Of a DNA stretch of 64,000 nucleotides, positions 7,117 to 16,781 are shown one piece after another (position 1 is the first letter of the stretch; every line of letters starts with the position of its first letter). This stretch comes from Pseudomonas sp. (GTDB lineage Bacteria; Pseudomonadota; Gammaproteobacteria; Pseudomonadales; Pseudomonadaceae). The DNA lies in the NCBI RefSeq assembly GCF_030683065.1, contig NZ_JAUXMX010000026.1, positions 1-64,000 of the forward strand, given 5' to 3'. Under the pieces are notes generated by a model. It saw nothing but the letters and a program-made list of their open reading frames with translations. It did no database searches and was not told the origin of the DNA. The translations under genes were made by a program, and so were the position numbers.

Positions 7117-7620
7117 ATGACCTCAACAGCAGATAGCACCAGTGTCGGTGCTAAGCAATTGAAAATTTCGAAACCAGTTAAATGGCCAGAGCTACCCATG
7201 AGCAAAGACAATTTACCGCAAGTCTGTCGTAGTCGACGGCGGGGTATTGCCCCCCGATTTATACGAGCCGGAGACGCTCCAGCATATCTAGCGATGTGCC
7301 GTGATGAATTCAATAAAACAGTTAGACCTTATGTAGGAGAGTTTCCTATCGGTATGCGAGGCATTGGATTTGACCGAGAGGAGCTGGATGTGTGGGCAGA
7401 CGAATATGCCGTAATTAATGCGATAGAAAAAAAGAGAACCTCGACACGAGGATTTGAGCTTACCCACGAGCGTATTGAAGAGAAAATGCCATGGCGCGAA
7501 AAACAATCACCGGCCTCTCGCAAAGGGCCGGAATTTGGCACATTGACAAACGAGTCAAAGGAGAACGCCTTTACGAAAGCACTGGAACTAGTGACCGGGA
7601 GGAAGCCGAGCGCTACTTGA
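7117..7620 (+). CDS. excisionase-like helix-turn-helix protein paired with the integrase
   Basis: A 167-residue protein. The middle part, RGIAPRFIRAGDAPAYLAMCRDEFNKTVRPYVGEFPIGMRGIGFDREELDVWADEY, is a winged-helix AlpA/Xis-like DNA-binding domain of the kind found just upstream of many tyrosine integrases in Proteobacteria. It would bind the attachment site and direct excision. The C-terminal 40 residues (PEFGTLTNESKENAFTKALELVTGRKP) are encoded by DNA that also encodes the integrase N-terminus in another frame. Since this tail resembles the tails of homologous proteins as I recall them, the 130-bp overlap looks like a real, conserved gene arrangement. An alternative start is ATG 7198. Confidence 0.75.
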   Translation: MTSTADSTSVGAKQLKISKPVKWPELPMSKDNLPQVCRSRRRGIAPRFIRAGDAPAYLAMCRDEFNKTVRPYVGEFPIGMRGIGFDREELDVWADEYAVINAIEKKRTSTRGFELTHERIEEKMPWREKQSPASRKGPEFGTLTNESKENAFTKALELVTGRKPSAT

Positions 7621-8669
7621 TCCATCGACTAGAAAAATTACGACAAGAAAAAATCTACGGTGTACGAATAGTACGAACGTGGCGAGAAGCAGCGACGCGA
7701 TTCTTAATAGAGTTCAAGGACCAGTCCTCGATTAAGTTGTCAGCACACCACCTGAAAGATCTAGACCGATTTCTTGGTGATTTGCCACTGACTCATGTTG
7801 ACGACCGTGCTCTGGCTCCATTCATCCGAGACAGATTGGCAGAGAAGACGCTACCAAACGGCAAGATTAAAAAAGCCGTCAGTAATCGGACGATAAATAT
7901 CTCGATTGAGAGAGTGATCCGCGTTTTGAACCTATGCGCACGCAAATGGAGGGACGATGATCGCCGACCATGGCTCGATAGCGTACCGATGCTGACTAAG
8001 CTGGAAGAGAAGACATCAAGTCGCAAGCCTTATCCACTTTCATGGGAAGAGCAATCGATTCTCTTCGCAGAACTACCACCCCACTTAAAGGTCATGGCTA
8101 CATTTAAAGTAAATACCGGTTGCCGCGAACAGGAAGTGTGCAAGCTGCGCTGGGATTGGGAGATTCAGGTGCCAGAAATCGGTGCGAGTGTATTCCTGAT
8201 ACCCGCTGATTTTGGCGGCCGGCATGAACGAGCGGGTGTAAAGAATCGCGACGATCGACTTGTGGTGCTTAACAGCGTGGCGAGCTCGATCATCGAGAAG
8301 CAACGAGGGCTAAGTCACGAGTGGGTTTTTCCGTATAACGGCACTGCCATGCACCGAATGAACGACTCGGCCTGGAAAAAAGCCCGTTTACGAGCAGCAA
8401 AAATTTGGACCGATAAAAACCTGCACCCAGCACACCCCGGTTATCTGTCAATCCGGGTTCACGATCTCAAACATACGTTTGGGCGCAGACTAAGAGCTGC
8501 AGGGGTGACAGAAGAAGATCGTAAGGCTTTGCTCGGCCACAAGAACGGCAGCATCACCAGTCACTACTCTGGGGCAGAACTCGGACAGCTAATTGAATCA
8601 GCTAACAAGGTTTCAGCGACTGACTCTCGTGGACCAGTGCTGACAATTTTAAAGAGGAGGCAGGCGTGA
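7491..8669 (+). CDS. tyrosine-family site-specific integrase
   Basis: A 392-residue phage/island-type tyrosine recombinase. It has an N-terminal arm-binding segment (residues 1-60, AGIWHIDKRVKGERLYESTGT), a SAM-like core-binding domain (about 60-165) and a catalytic domain. Catalytic residues are Arg212 (GCREQE), His324 in HDLKHT, His350 in LLGHKNG and the nucleophile Tyr359 in SHYSGAE. The second catalytic Arg of the usual HxxR motif is Lys here (Lys327). It is not an integron IntI: the extra IntI domain is absent. It ends 80 bp from the 3' end of tRNA-Pro, the expected attachment site. It overlaps the excisionase gene by 130 bp. Confidence 0.92.
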   Translation: MARKTITGLSQRAGIWHIDKRVKGERLYESTGTSDREEAERYLIHRLEKLRQEKIYGVRIVRTWREAATRFLIEFKDQSSIKLSAHHLKDLDRFLGDLPLTHVDDRALAPFIRDRLAEKTLPNGKIKKAVSNRTINISIERVIRVLNLCARKWRDDDRRPWLDSVPMLTKLEEKTSSRKPYPLSWEEQSILFAELPPHLKVMATFKVNTGCREQEVCKLRWDWEIQVPEIGASVFLIPADFGGRHERAGVKNRDDRLVVLNSVASSIIEKQRGLSHEWVFPYNGTAMHRMNDSAWKKARLRAAKIWTDKNLHPAHPGYLSIRVHDLKHTFGRRLRAAGVTEEDRKALLGHKNGSITSHYSGAELGQLIESANKVSATDSRGPVLTILKRRQA

Positions 8670-8702
8670 AATCTGAACCTGTCACGCAAAAGTCACGCGC
8701 AT

Positions 8703-8732
8703 GAAAAAGCCCGATCCTTTTGGAACCGGGCT
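8703..8732 (-). terminator. rho-independent terminator of tRNA-Pro
   Basis: On the minus strand, AGCCCGGTTCC and GGATCGGGCT form a stem around AAAA and are followed by TTTTT. It closes the tRNA-Pro transcript and separates it from the convergent integrase gene. Confidence 0.8.
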
Positions 8733-8748
8733 AAGTCATTGAAAAATA

Positions 8749-8825
8749 TGGTCGGGACGGAGTGATTCGAACACTCGACCCCTAGCACCCCATGCTAGTG
8801 CGCTACCGGACTGCGCTACGCCCCG
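8749..8825 (-). tRNA. tRNA-Pro (anticodon GGG)
   Basis: A 77-nt cloverleaf including an encoded CCA: acceptor CGGGGCG/CGTCCCG, anticodon stem CTAGC/GCTAG around ATGGGGT giving anticodon GGG, and a T-loop GTTCGAATC. Integrase and excisionase genes lie directly beyond its 3' end, so the 3' half probably served as attB. No second copy of the 3' end was found to the left, so the other attachment site must lie outside the window. Confidence 0.97.
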
Positions 8826-8915
8826 ACTAGGCGTTAAACTATTTTCATACTGCTTAAAACCTCGCGGACTATACAATAAGTTCCTGAAATATGGAAACTT
8901 TTTTGAATATGGCCG

Positions 8916-9272
8916 CTATTTTTTGAGCACGCTGAGCACATCTTCAAGCTCGGCAATGGTCTGCCTGATGAGCTGTTTGTACTGAGTAGTGTCGTCTTTC
9001 GCCTCATCACCTGAGAGACGCTGACGCGCCCCGCCGATGGTAAAACCTTGGTCATATAGCAGCGCACGAATTTGACGGATCATCAGCACATCCTGGCGCT
9101 GATAATAACGTCTATTTCCACGCCGCTTGACCGGATTGAGTTGCGGGAACTCTTGCTCCCAATAACGCAAAACATGCGGTTTTACTGCACAAAGCTCGCT
9201 TACTTCGCCGATCGTGAAATACCGCTTACCAGGTATGGTGGGCAGTTCATCGTTATGACTTGGTTCCAGCAT
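8916..9272 (-). CDS. MerR-family transcriptional regulator
   Basis: A 118-residue protein with an N-terminal MerR winged helix (residues 16-85: [30 protein letters not shown], then [13 protein letters not shown]) and a short coiled-coil dimerisation helix at the C-terminus, without an effector domain. It always accompanies ihfA in pseudomonads; its targets are not known to me. Its start overlaps the ihfA stop by 20 bp, indicating co-transcription and translational coupling at the end of the pheST-ihfA operon. Confidence 0.9.
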   Translation of the reverse strand: MLEPSHNDELPTIPGKRYFTIGEVSELCAVKPHVLRYWEQEFPQLNPVKRRGNRRYYQRQDVLMIRQIRALLYDQGFTIGGARQRLSGDEAKDDTTQYKQLIRQTIAELEDVLSVLKK

Positions 9273-9555
9273 ATGCCTCGACCCTGGCTTTCAGTTTCTG
9301 CCCTGGACGGAAAGTCACCACACGGCGAGCCGTGATGGGGATTTCCTCTCCCGTTTTTGGATTACGACCGGGACGCTGACGCTTATCGCGCAGATCAAAG
9401 TTGCCGAACCCCGAGAGCTTGACCTGTTCGTTGAGTTCCAGCGCTTGGCGGATCTCTTCGAAGAACAGCTCCACCAATTCCTTGGCTTCCCGCTTGTTCA
9501 GGCCTAGCTCTTCATACAGACGTTCCGCCATTTCAGCTTTCGTCAGAGCCCCCAT
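9253..9555 (-). CDS. ihfA: integration host factor alpha subunit
   Basis: A 100-residue HU/IHF-family protein opening [32 protein letters not shown], with the DNA-contacting arm [27 protein letters not shown] that carries the intercalating Pro. It pairs with IhfB to bend DNA sharply at specific sites, and acts in promoter architecture, replication and site-specific recombination, including integrase-driven events such as the one next door. It lies 3 bp after pheT, the conserved pheST-ihfA order of gammaproteobacteria. Confidence 0.97.
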   Translation of the reverse strand: MGALTKAEMAERLYEELGLNKREAKELVELFFEEIRQALELNEQVKLSGFGNFDLRDKRQRPGRNPKTGEEIPITARRVVTFRPGQKLKARVEAYAGTKS

Positions 9556-9558
9556 ACG

Positions 9559-11937
9559 CTACTTCCTTAACGTTGCGTTAAACCTTTGTTCCAGGGAGGC
9601 GAGAACGTTTTGTGCTGCACCACTCACCTCATCGTCATTAAGAGTGCGCGATGGATGCTGCCAGGTCAAGCCGACGGCAAGGCTTTTTCTATGCGGATCA
9701 ATGCCTTTACCGTGATAGACGTCAAATAGCTTGAGGTCAGTCAACCACTCGCCAGCTGCATCACGGATAGCCGCGAGCAACATCGCCGCAGGCACGTCAC
9801 GGTCAACCAGCAGAGCCAGGTCTCGGCGCACTTCAGGGAAGCGCGAGAGCTCCTGAAACGCTGGCATGCGACCTTGAGTGATTTCAGCCAGTAATAATTC
9901 GAACATATACACCGGCTGATCAAACCCAAGCGTTTTGCTCAGCTCCGGGTGCATCGCCCCCAAGAAGCCAACCAGTCGCCCATCGCGCTCAATTTGCGCG
10001 GTTTGCCCAGGGTGCAAGGCTGGATGCTCTGCAGCAACAAAATTGAAGCAGTCGCCTGCTCCTGCACTCGCCAGCAATGCCTCAACGTCGGCCTTCACAT
10101 CATAGAAGTCGACATTTTCACGACCATTTGCCCAGTTTTCCGACAGCCGACTACCGCAAATCACCCCAGCGAGCATCGGCTCCTGCTTGAGTTCTTCGAG
10201 TTGGCCAACAAAGCGCAAACCGCTTTCAAATAGACGTACACGCGACTGCTGACGATTAAGGTTATGCTCCAGCGCCTTGACCAGCCCCGGCCATAACGAT
10301 GAACGCATCGCGGACATATCGACCGATATAGGGTTGGCCAGCATCAACGGCGCAACACCGGGATGGAACAGCTCGAACAGTTTCGGATCAATAAAACTGT
10401 AGGTGATGGCTTCCTGATAACCGCGCGCCACCAATAAACGACGCAGAACCGGCAACTCAACAGCCGCCTCAATCTTGGGCTGCGGTGCTAACCGGGCTTG
10501 CGGATAACGCACCGGCAGGCGGTTGTAACCGTACAACCGCGCCAATTCCTCGATCAGATCAACTTCTATGCTGATATCGAAGCGGTGACTGGGAACAGTT
10601 ACTTGCCACTGCCCCTCACTGCTGGCGCTGACACCCAAGCCTAGACCGACCAACAAGCGCACGACTTCGTCGTCGTCCATTTTCAGGCCAAGCATTTGCT
10701 CGATGCGCTCGGCACGCAGAGTCACAGCGGCGACGCTAGGCAGCTGCTGCGGATCAACCACCTCAATGATCGGACCAGCGTCACCGCCAACGATATCTAA
10801 CAACAATCCAGTTGCCCGCTCCATGGCTTCACGAGCCAGCTGCCAATCTACGCCGCGCTCGAAACGGTGCGAGGAGTCGGTGTGTAGCCCGTAGGAACGG
10901 GCTTTGCCGGCAATGGCTATGGTGTCGAAGAAGGCACTTTCAAGGAACAGGTCGCGGGTCTTGTCGCTCACGCCGCTGTGCTCGCCACCCATCACGCCGG
11001 CAATTGCCAATGCGCGCTGGTGATCGGCAATGACCAGCGTATCGCCACGCAGACTTACTTCCTGACCATCCAGCAGAACCAGCTTCTCGCCATCCTCGGC
11101 CATGCGCACACGGATGCCGCCATTGATCTCGGCAAGATCGAAGGCATGCAGCGGCTGGCCCAGCTCGAGCATCACGTAGTTGGTGATATCCACCGCGGCA
11201 TCAATGCTGCGCACGTCAGCACGACGCAGGCGCTCGACCATCCACAGCGGTGTTGGCTTGGATAGATCGACGTTGCGCACCACGCGACCGAGGTAACGCG
11301 GACAGGCTTGCGCCGCCAACACCTCAACCGGGCGCACCTCATCATGACTCGGTGCAACTGCGGCGATCACGGGACGGGTTACCGGCGCATCATACAAAGC
11401 GCCAACTTCACGAGCCAGACCGGCCAGCGACAAGCAATCACCGCGATTAGGCGTTAGATCGACCTCAATGCTGGCATCGTTCAGCTCGAGATAAGCCCGA
11501 ATGTCCTGACCCACAGGCGCATCGGCGGGCAACTCCATCAGGCCATCGTTTTCTTCGCTGATCTGCAGCTCAGAGGCCGAGCACAGCATGCCGTTGGACT
11601 CGACGCCGCGCAGTTTGGCCTTCTTGATCTTGAAGTCGCCCGGCAACTCGGCGCCGATCATGGCGAAGGGAATCTTCAGGCCGGGGCGCACATTCGGCGC
11701 GCCGCACACTACCTGGAAGGTTTCCACACCAGTACTGACCTGACACACCCGCAGCTTATCGGCATCCGGATGCTGCTCGGTGCTGAGCACCTCGCCTACC
11801 ACCACACCACTAAAAATACCCGCTGCCGGGGTCACGCTATCGACTTCCAGGCCCGCCATGGAAAGGCGCGCCACCAGCTCGTCACGGGAAACCTGCGGGC
11901 TTACCCAGCTACGCAGCCATTGTTCACTGAATTTCAT
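9559..11937 (-). CDS. pheT: phenylalanyl-tRNA synthetase beta subunit
   Basis: A 792-residue protein of full length. Residues 39-150 form the tRNA-binding (EMAP-like) domain (SGVVVGEVLSTEQHPDADKLRVCQV), followed by B3/B4 editing domains (TNYVMLELGQPLHAFD near 255, the site that hydrolyses mischarged Tyr-tRNA-Phe), B5, and a C-terminal ferredoxin-fold anticodon-binding domain (FPEVRRDLALLVDRDV near 705). With PheS it makes the alpha2-beta2 enzyme that charges tRNA-Phe. It follows pheS by 38 bp in one operon with ihfA. Confidence 0.98.
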   Translation of the reverse strand: MKFSEQWLRSWVSPQVSRDELVARLSMAGLEVDSVTPAAGIFSGVVVGEVLSTEQHPDADKLRVCQVSTGVETFQVVCGAPNVRPGLKIPFAMIGAELPGDFKIKKAKLRGVESNGMLCSASELQISEENDGLMELPADAPVGQDIRAYLELNDASIEVDLTPNRGDCLSLAGLAREVGALYDAPVTRPVIAAVAPSHDEVRPVEVLAAQACPRYLGRVVRNVDLSKPTPLWMVERLRRADVRSIDAAVDITNYVMLELGQPLHAFDLAEINGGIRVRMAEDGEKLVLLDGQEVSLRGDTLVIADHQRALAIAGVMGGEHSGVSDKTRDLFLESAFFDTIAIAGKARSYGLHTDSSHRFERGVDWQLAREAMERATGLLLDIVGGDAGPIIEVVDPQQLPSVAAVTLRAERIEQMLGLKMDDDEVVRLLVGLGLGVSASSEGQWQVTVPSHRFDISIEVDLIEELARLYGYNRLPVRYPQARLAPQPKIEAAVELPVLRRLLVARGYQEAITYSFIDPKLFELFHPGVAPLMLANPISVDMSAMRSSLWPGLVKALEHNLNRQQSRVRLFESGLRFVGQLEELKQEPMLAGVICGSRLSENWANGRENVDFYDVKADVEALLASAGAGDCFNFVAAEHPALHPGQTAQIERDGRLVGFLGAMHPELSKTLGFDQPVYMFELLLAEITQGRMPAFQELSRFPEVRRDLALLVDRDVPAAMLLAAIRDAAGEWLTDLKLFDVYHGKGIDPHRKSLAVGLTWQHPSRTLNDDEVSGAAQNVLASLEQRFNATLRK

Positions 11938-11975
11938 CCTGCTCTCCTAAACAATTCGGTTACGGTCGTGCGGCT

Positions 11976-12992
<1,017 letters not shown>

Positions 12993-13011
12993 TTACAGAC
13001 TCCAGATACGA

Positions 13012-13043
13012 AATAGGGGAAGAGCCAAGGCTCTTCCCCTATT
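13012..13043 (-). terminator. hairpin between rplT and pheS, possible attenuator
   Basis: On the minus strand AATAGGGGAAGAGCC and GGCTCTTCCCCTATT form a 15-bp perfect stem with a TT loop, 20 bp before the pheS start. There is no long T-run and no Phe-rich leader peptide upstream, so read-through is likely and it may act as a partial terminator or a translational control element rather than an E. coli-type pheM attenuator. Confidence 0.55.
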
Positions 13044-13171
13044 GGTGACGTTTCGAACGAGCCAACGTGTTACTGCGCTCGGACATGCTGCGTTAGAAGC
13101 CAGCCTGACCATCGCTTGTAACGACCTTGAACACGTTCTTGCACCGGGCGAACCCGGTGATTGTCGGGGAC

Positions 13172-13528
13172 TTAGGCCAAAGTGGCTTTAGCTTTTTCGA
13201 CAATCGCAGCAAACGCCGCTTTTTCGTTCACTGCCAGATCGGCCAAAACTTTACGATCGATCTCAATGGACGCTTTTTTCAGGCCGGCAATGAAACGGCT
13301 GTAGGACAGACCGTTAACACGAGCACCAGCGTTGATACGAGCGATCCACAGGGCGCGGAACTGACGCTTCCTCTGACGGCGGTCGCGATAGGCGTATTGG
13401 CCTGCCTTGATCACAGCCTGCTTGGCAACGCGGAATACGCGCGAACGCGCACCATAGTAGCCTTTAGCGAGTTTCAGAATTTTTTTGTGACGCTTGCGAG
13501 CGATAACGCCGCGCTTAACACGAGCCAT
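13172..13528 (-). CDS. rplT: 50S ribosomal protein L20
   Basis: A 118-residue, very basic protein ([58 protein letters not shown]...) of standard length. The extended N-terminal tail penetrates 23S rRNA and is essential for early 50S assembly; the C-terminal globular part is the autoregulatory RNA-binding domain known in enterics to repress the rpmI-rplT messenger. It follows rpmI by 25 bp. Confidence 0.98.
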   Translation of the reverse strand: MARVKRGVIARKRHKKILKLAKGYYGARSRVFRVAKQAVIKAGQYAYRDRRQRKRQFRALWIARINAGARVNGLSYSRFIAGLKKASIEIDRKVLADLAVNEKAAFAAIVEKAKATLA

Positions 13529-13553
13529 GAGTAATTTCCTCTACCTTGACCGA

Positions 13554-13748
13554 TTAACGAACGCGCAGCATGCGCGCCACTTTTCTCACGTCAGACGGAT
13601 GCACCATGGTGCTACCGCGCAGTTGACGCTTACGCTTAGTGGACATCTTGGTCAAGATGTGACTCTTGAAAGCGTGCTTGTGCTTGAAGCCATTAGCGGT
13701 TTTAAGAAAACGCTTGGCTGCACCACTCTTGGTTTTCATCTTTGGCAT
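13554..13748 (-). CDS. rpmI: 50S ribosomal protein L35
   Basis: A 64-residue basic protein opening [27 protein letters not shown] and ending VARMLRVR. The ATG at 13748 was chosen over an in-frame ATG 13 codons upstream because it gives the exact family N-terminus. It is part of the infC-rpmI-rplT ribosomal unit. Confidence 0.97.
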   Translation of the reverse strand: MPKMKTKSGAAKRFLKTANGFKHKHAFKSHILTKMSTKRKRQLRGSTMVHPSDVRKVARMLRVR

Positions 13749-13807
13749 GTTCGGTACTCCGCATTCAGTTGATAAACATAACCGCAAGGCCTGCCGTGCC
13801 CTGGTGG

Positions 13808-14356
13808 TTACTTCTTCTTTTTGGGGGCGATGACCATTATCAGTTGGCGTCCTTCCATCTTTGGATGCTGTTCAACAGAGCCATATTCAAGCAAGTCAGC
13901 TTCAACCCGCTTCAACAACTCCATACCCAGCTCCTGATGCGCCATCTCACGGCCTCGGAATCGCAATGACACCTTGGCCCTGTCCCCTTCACTCAGGAAA
14001 CGTACCAGGTTGCGCAGTTTTACCTGGTAATCCCCTTCCTCCGTCCCTGGACGAAACTTGATTTCTTTAACCTGGATTTGCTTCTGGTTTTTCTTTGCAG
14101 CGGCGATCTGTTTCTTCTTTTCGAAGATCGACTTGCCGTAGTCCATGACTCGGCAAACCGGAGGAATCGCATCAGCAGAAATCTCTACCAGATCCAGCTT
14201 GGATTCTTCGGCGATTCTAAGCGCTTCATCAATCGAGACGATGCCAATTTGCTCGCCTTCAGCGCCAATTAACCGAACCTCGCGTGCCGAGATATTCTCG
14301 TTGATCGGGGCTTTCGGGGCAGCTCGTTTATCTTGTCTCATTTCACGCTTAATAAT
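13808..14356 (-). CDS. infC: translation initiation factor IF-3 (non-AUG start)
   Basis: The two-domain IF-3: N-domain [34 protein letters not shown], an alpha-helical linker, C-domain [47 protein letters not shown]. It binds the 30S subunit, blocks 50S joining and proofreads the start codon. An ATG lies at 14341, but the upstream codons ATC ATT ATT AAG CGT GAA stay in frame and match the family N-terminus; GGAG of the preceding stop region is best spaced for the ATT at 14354-14356. infC genes classically use AUU, so IF-3 represses its own non-canonical start. Alternative starts are 14359 (ATC), 14353 (ATT) and 14341 (ATG). Confidence 0.95.
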   Translation of the reverse strand: MIKREMRQDKRAAPKAPINENISAREVRLIGAEGEQIGIVSIDEALRIAEESKLDLVEISADAIPPVCRVMDYGKSIFEKKKQIAAAKKNQKQIQVKEIKFRPGTEEGDYQVKLRNLVRFLSEGDRAKVSLRFRGREMAHQELGMELLKRVEADLLEYGSVEQHPKMEGRQLIMVIAPKKKK

Positions 14357-14358
14357 GA

Positions 14359-16281
14359 TTACTCCACATCTTGGCGACCACGCCGGGAAACCGCCTGCGC
14401 GAGAAATTCAGCGAATTGAGCGACGGGCATCGAGCCCAGATCAGCACCTTCACGGGTACGCACGGCGACAGTTTGCATCTCTACCTCCCGATCTCCGATA
14501 ACCAAGAGATAAGGAGCCTTGAGCAAAGTATGCTCGCGGATTTTAAAGCCAATTTTTTCGTTTCTCAAGTCAGACTTGGCACGGAAACCGCTTTGGCTGA
14601 GTGTTTTTTCCACTTCCAAGGCAAATTCGGCCTGCTTATCGGTGATATTCATCACCACAGCCTGAGTTGGCGCCAGCCAAGCTGGGAACGCGCCTTCGTA
14701 ATGCTCGATGAGAATTCCGATGAACCGCTCAAAGGAACCAAGAATCGCTCGGTGCAACATAACCGGATGCTTACGGCTGTTGTCCTCGCTGACGTACTCG
14801 GCACCCAAACGCACTGGCAAGTTGAAATCGAGCTGCAGGGTACCACACTGCCAGACCCTACCCAGACAATCCTTCAGCGAGAATTCGATCTTTGGTCCGT
14901 AGAAGGCACCTTCGCCAGGCTGCAGGTCATAAGCCAGCCCCGCACTGTCAAGGGCCGACGCCAATGCAGCCTCAGCGCGATCCCACAACTCGTCAGAGCC
15001 AACGCGCTTGTCCGGGCGAGTCGAGAGCTTGAGCTGAATATCGGTAAAGCCAAAATCCTCATAGACCGCCAAGGTCAGCTTGATGAAGTCGGCGGACTCA
15101 ACCTGCATCTGCTCTTCAGTGCAGAAGATATGCGCATCGTCCTGCGTAAAGCCGCGCACACGCATGATGCCGTGCAGCGCGCCGGACGGCTCATTACGGT
15201 GACAGGCACCGAACTCGGCCAGACGCATCGGCAGCTCGCGGTAGCTCTTCAGGCCCTGATTGAACACCTGCACATGGCACGGGCAGTTCATCGGCTTGAT
15301 CGCGTAATCGCGGCTTTCCGACTCAGTGGTAAACATGTTTTCGGCGTAATTGGCCCAATGCCCGGACTTCTCCCACAGCGAGCGATCTACCACCTGCGGG
15401 GTCTTGATTTCCAGGTAGCCATTCTCGTGCTGCACCTTGCGCATGTACTGCTCAAGGACTTGATAGAGGGTCCAACCATTGGGGTGCCAGAACACCATAC
15501 CCGGCGCTTCTTCCTGGGTATGAAACAGATTCAGGCGTTTGCCGATCTTACGATGGTCGCGCTTCTCGGCTTCTTCGATACGCAGGACGTAGGCGGCCAA
15601 CTGCTTCTTGTCGGCCCATGCTGTGCCATAGATGCGCTGTAGCTGCTCATTCTTGGCATCGCCACGCCAGTAGGCGCCGGACAGCTTGGTCAGCTTGAAC
15701 GCCTTGAGGAAACGCGTGTTCGGCACGTGCGGACCCCGGCACATGTCGACGTATTCTTCGTGGTAGTACAGGCCCATGGCCTGCTCATCCGGCATGTCTT
15801 CAACCAAGCGCAGCTTGTAGTCCTCGCCACGGGAGGCAAAGACATCGATCACTTCGGCGCGCGGAGTCACCTTCTTGACCACGTCGTAGTCTTTTTCGAT
15901 CAGCTGCTGCATGCGCTGCTCGATAGCTGCCACGTCATCCAGTGTAAAAGGACGCTCGCTGGCAATGTCGTAATAGAAACCTTCTTCAATAACCGGACCG
16001 ATCACCATCTTGGCAGTCGGAAACAGCTGCTTGACGGCATGACCAATCAAGTGCGCACAGGAGTGGCGAATAATCTCTAGCCCCTCCTGATCTTTCGGCG
16101 TGATGATCTGCAGGGTTGCGTCGCTGTCGATCAGGTCACACGCATCAACCAACTTGCCATTGACCTTACCGGCCACCGTGGCCTTGGCCAGACCAGCGCC
16201 AATGGATTGCGCCACCTCGAGTACGGATACCGGGTGATCGAACGTACGCTGACTGCCGTCGGGAAGAGTAATGATGGGCAT
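14359..16281 (-). CDS. thrS: threonyl-tRNA synthetase
   Basis: A 640-residue class IIa synthetase of full length. Domains in order: N-terminal TGS ([20 protein letters not shown]), the N2 editing domain with the HxxxH zinc-like motif in [12 protein letters not shown] (which removes serine), the catalytic core with the zinc-binding Cys/His residues around [10 protein letters not shown], and the anticodon-binding domain ([19 protein letters not shown] to the end). The ATG at 16281 is preceded by AGGAGAGGAGG. It heads the thrS-infC-rpmI-rplT-pheST-ihfA run; its stop codon overlaps the infC start region. Confidence 0.98.
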   Translation of the reverse strand: MPIITLPDGSQRTFDHPVSVLEVAQSIGAGLAKATVAGKVNGKLVDACDLIDSDATLQIITPKDQEGLEIIRHSCAHLIGHAVKQLFPTAKMVIGPVIEEGFYYDIASERPFTLDDVAAIEQRMQQLIEKDYDVVKKVTPRAEVIDVFASRGEDYKLRLVEDMPDEQAMGLYYHEEYVDMCRGPHVPNTRFLKAFKLTKLSGAYWRGDAKNEQLQRIYGTAWADKKQLAAYVLRIEEAEKRDHRKIGKRLNLFHTQEEAPGMVFWHPNGWTLYQVLEQYMRKVQHENGYLEIKTPQVVDRSLWEKSGHWANYAENMFTTESESRDYAIKPMNCPCHVQVFNQGLKSYRELPMRLAEFGACHRNEPSGALHGIMRVRGFTQDDAHIFCTEEQMQVESADFIKLTLAVYEDFGFTDIQLKLSTRPDKRVGSDELWDRAEAALASALDSAGLAYDLQPGEGAFYGPKIEFSLKDCLGRVWQCGTLQLDFNLPVRLGAEYVSEDNSRKHPVMLHRAILGSFERFIGILIEHYEGAFPAWLAPTQAVVMNITDKQAEFALEVEKTLSQSGFRAKSDLRNEKIGFKIREHTLLKAPYLLVIGDREVEMQTVAVRTREGADLGSMPVAQFAEFLAQAVSRRGRQDVE

Positions 16282-16488
16282 GGCGCCTCCTCTCCTAGTG
16301 GTGACCTCTACCAAAGGCCACATGGGTTGGGATGAGCCAGTAAGCGATTCGGCGGTATGCCTGCCTTACAGTGGCAGGAGCTTGTTAAGCCAACCAAAAC
16401 TGAACCGGGGTCACTGGAGGTTAATACGCATTAAGCAACGACCGGATGCTTCCAGAAAGCCTTAGCACTGGCAAGCCGCCCAATAAAA

Positions 16489-16515
16489 AAGGGTCGCCGA
16501 GGCGACCCTTTTTAT
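16489..16515 (-). terminator. rho-independent terminator of tRNA-Val
   Basis: On the minus strand AAGGGTCGCC and GGCGACCCTT pair around TC and continue into TTTTT, 8 nt after the tRNA 3' end. Confidence 0.88.
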
Positions 16516-16520
16516 CGAAT

Positions 16521-16597
16521 TGGTAGGCACAATTGGATTCGAACCAACGACCCCCACCATGTCAAGGTGGTGCTCTAACCAACTGAGCTATGTGCCT
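16521..16597 (-). tRNA. tRNA-Val (anticodon GAC)
   Basis: A 77-nt tRNA with encoded CCA. Acceptor AGGCACA/TGTGCCT, anticodon stem CCACC/GGTGG around TTGACAT giving GAC. It lies upstream of thrS in the same orientation, with its own terminator between. Confidence 0.97.
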
Positions 16598-16781
16598 CCG
16601 ATGGGTGCGCATTCTACGGAGGCGCTAAAAAGAGTCAACACTTTTTTATCTAACTGTCTGAATAAATGAATTTTTTACTGTTCATCGCGGCGTTTAATAT
16701 TTCGCACGGGACACTAGCCGGGCATTTTCAACTCGGGTAGCATCAGTGCATCCGTAAAAAATAAAGAACAGAGGTTGCAAT

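Noticed and set aside
12993..13171. pheM-like leader peptide for attenuation of pheST
   Set aside because: The open frame reading into the hairpin has no run of Phe codons and the hairpin has no proper T-run.
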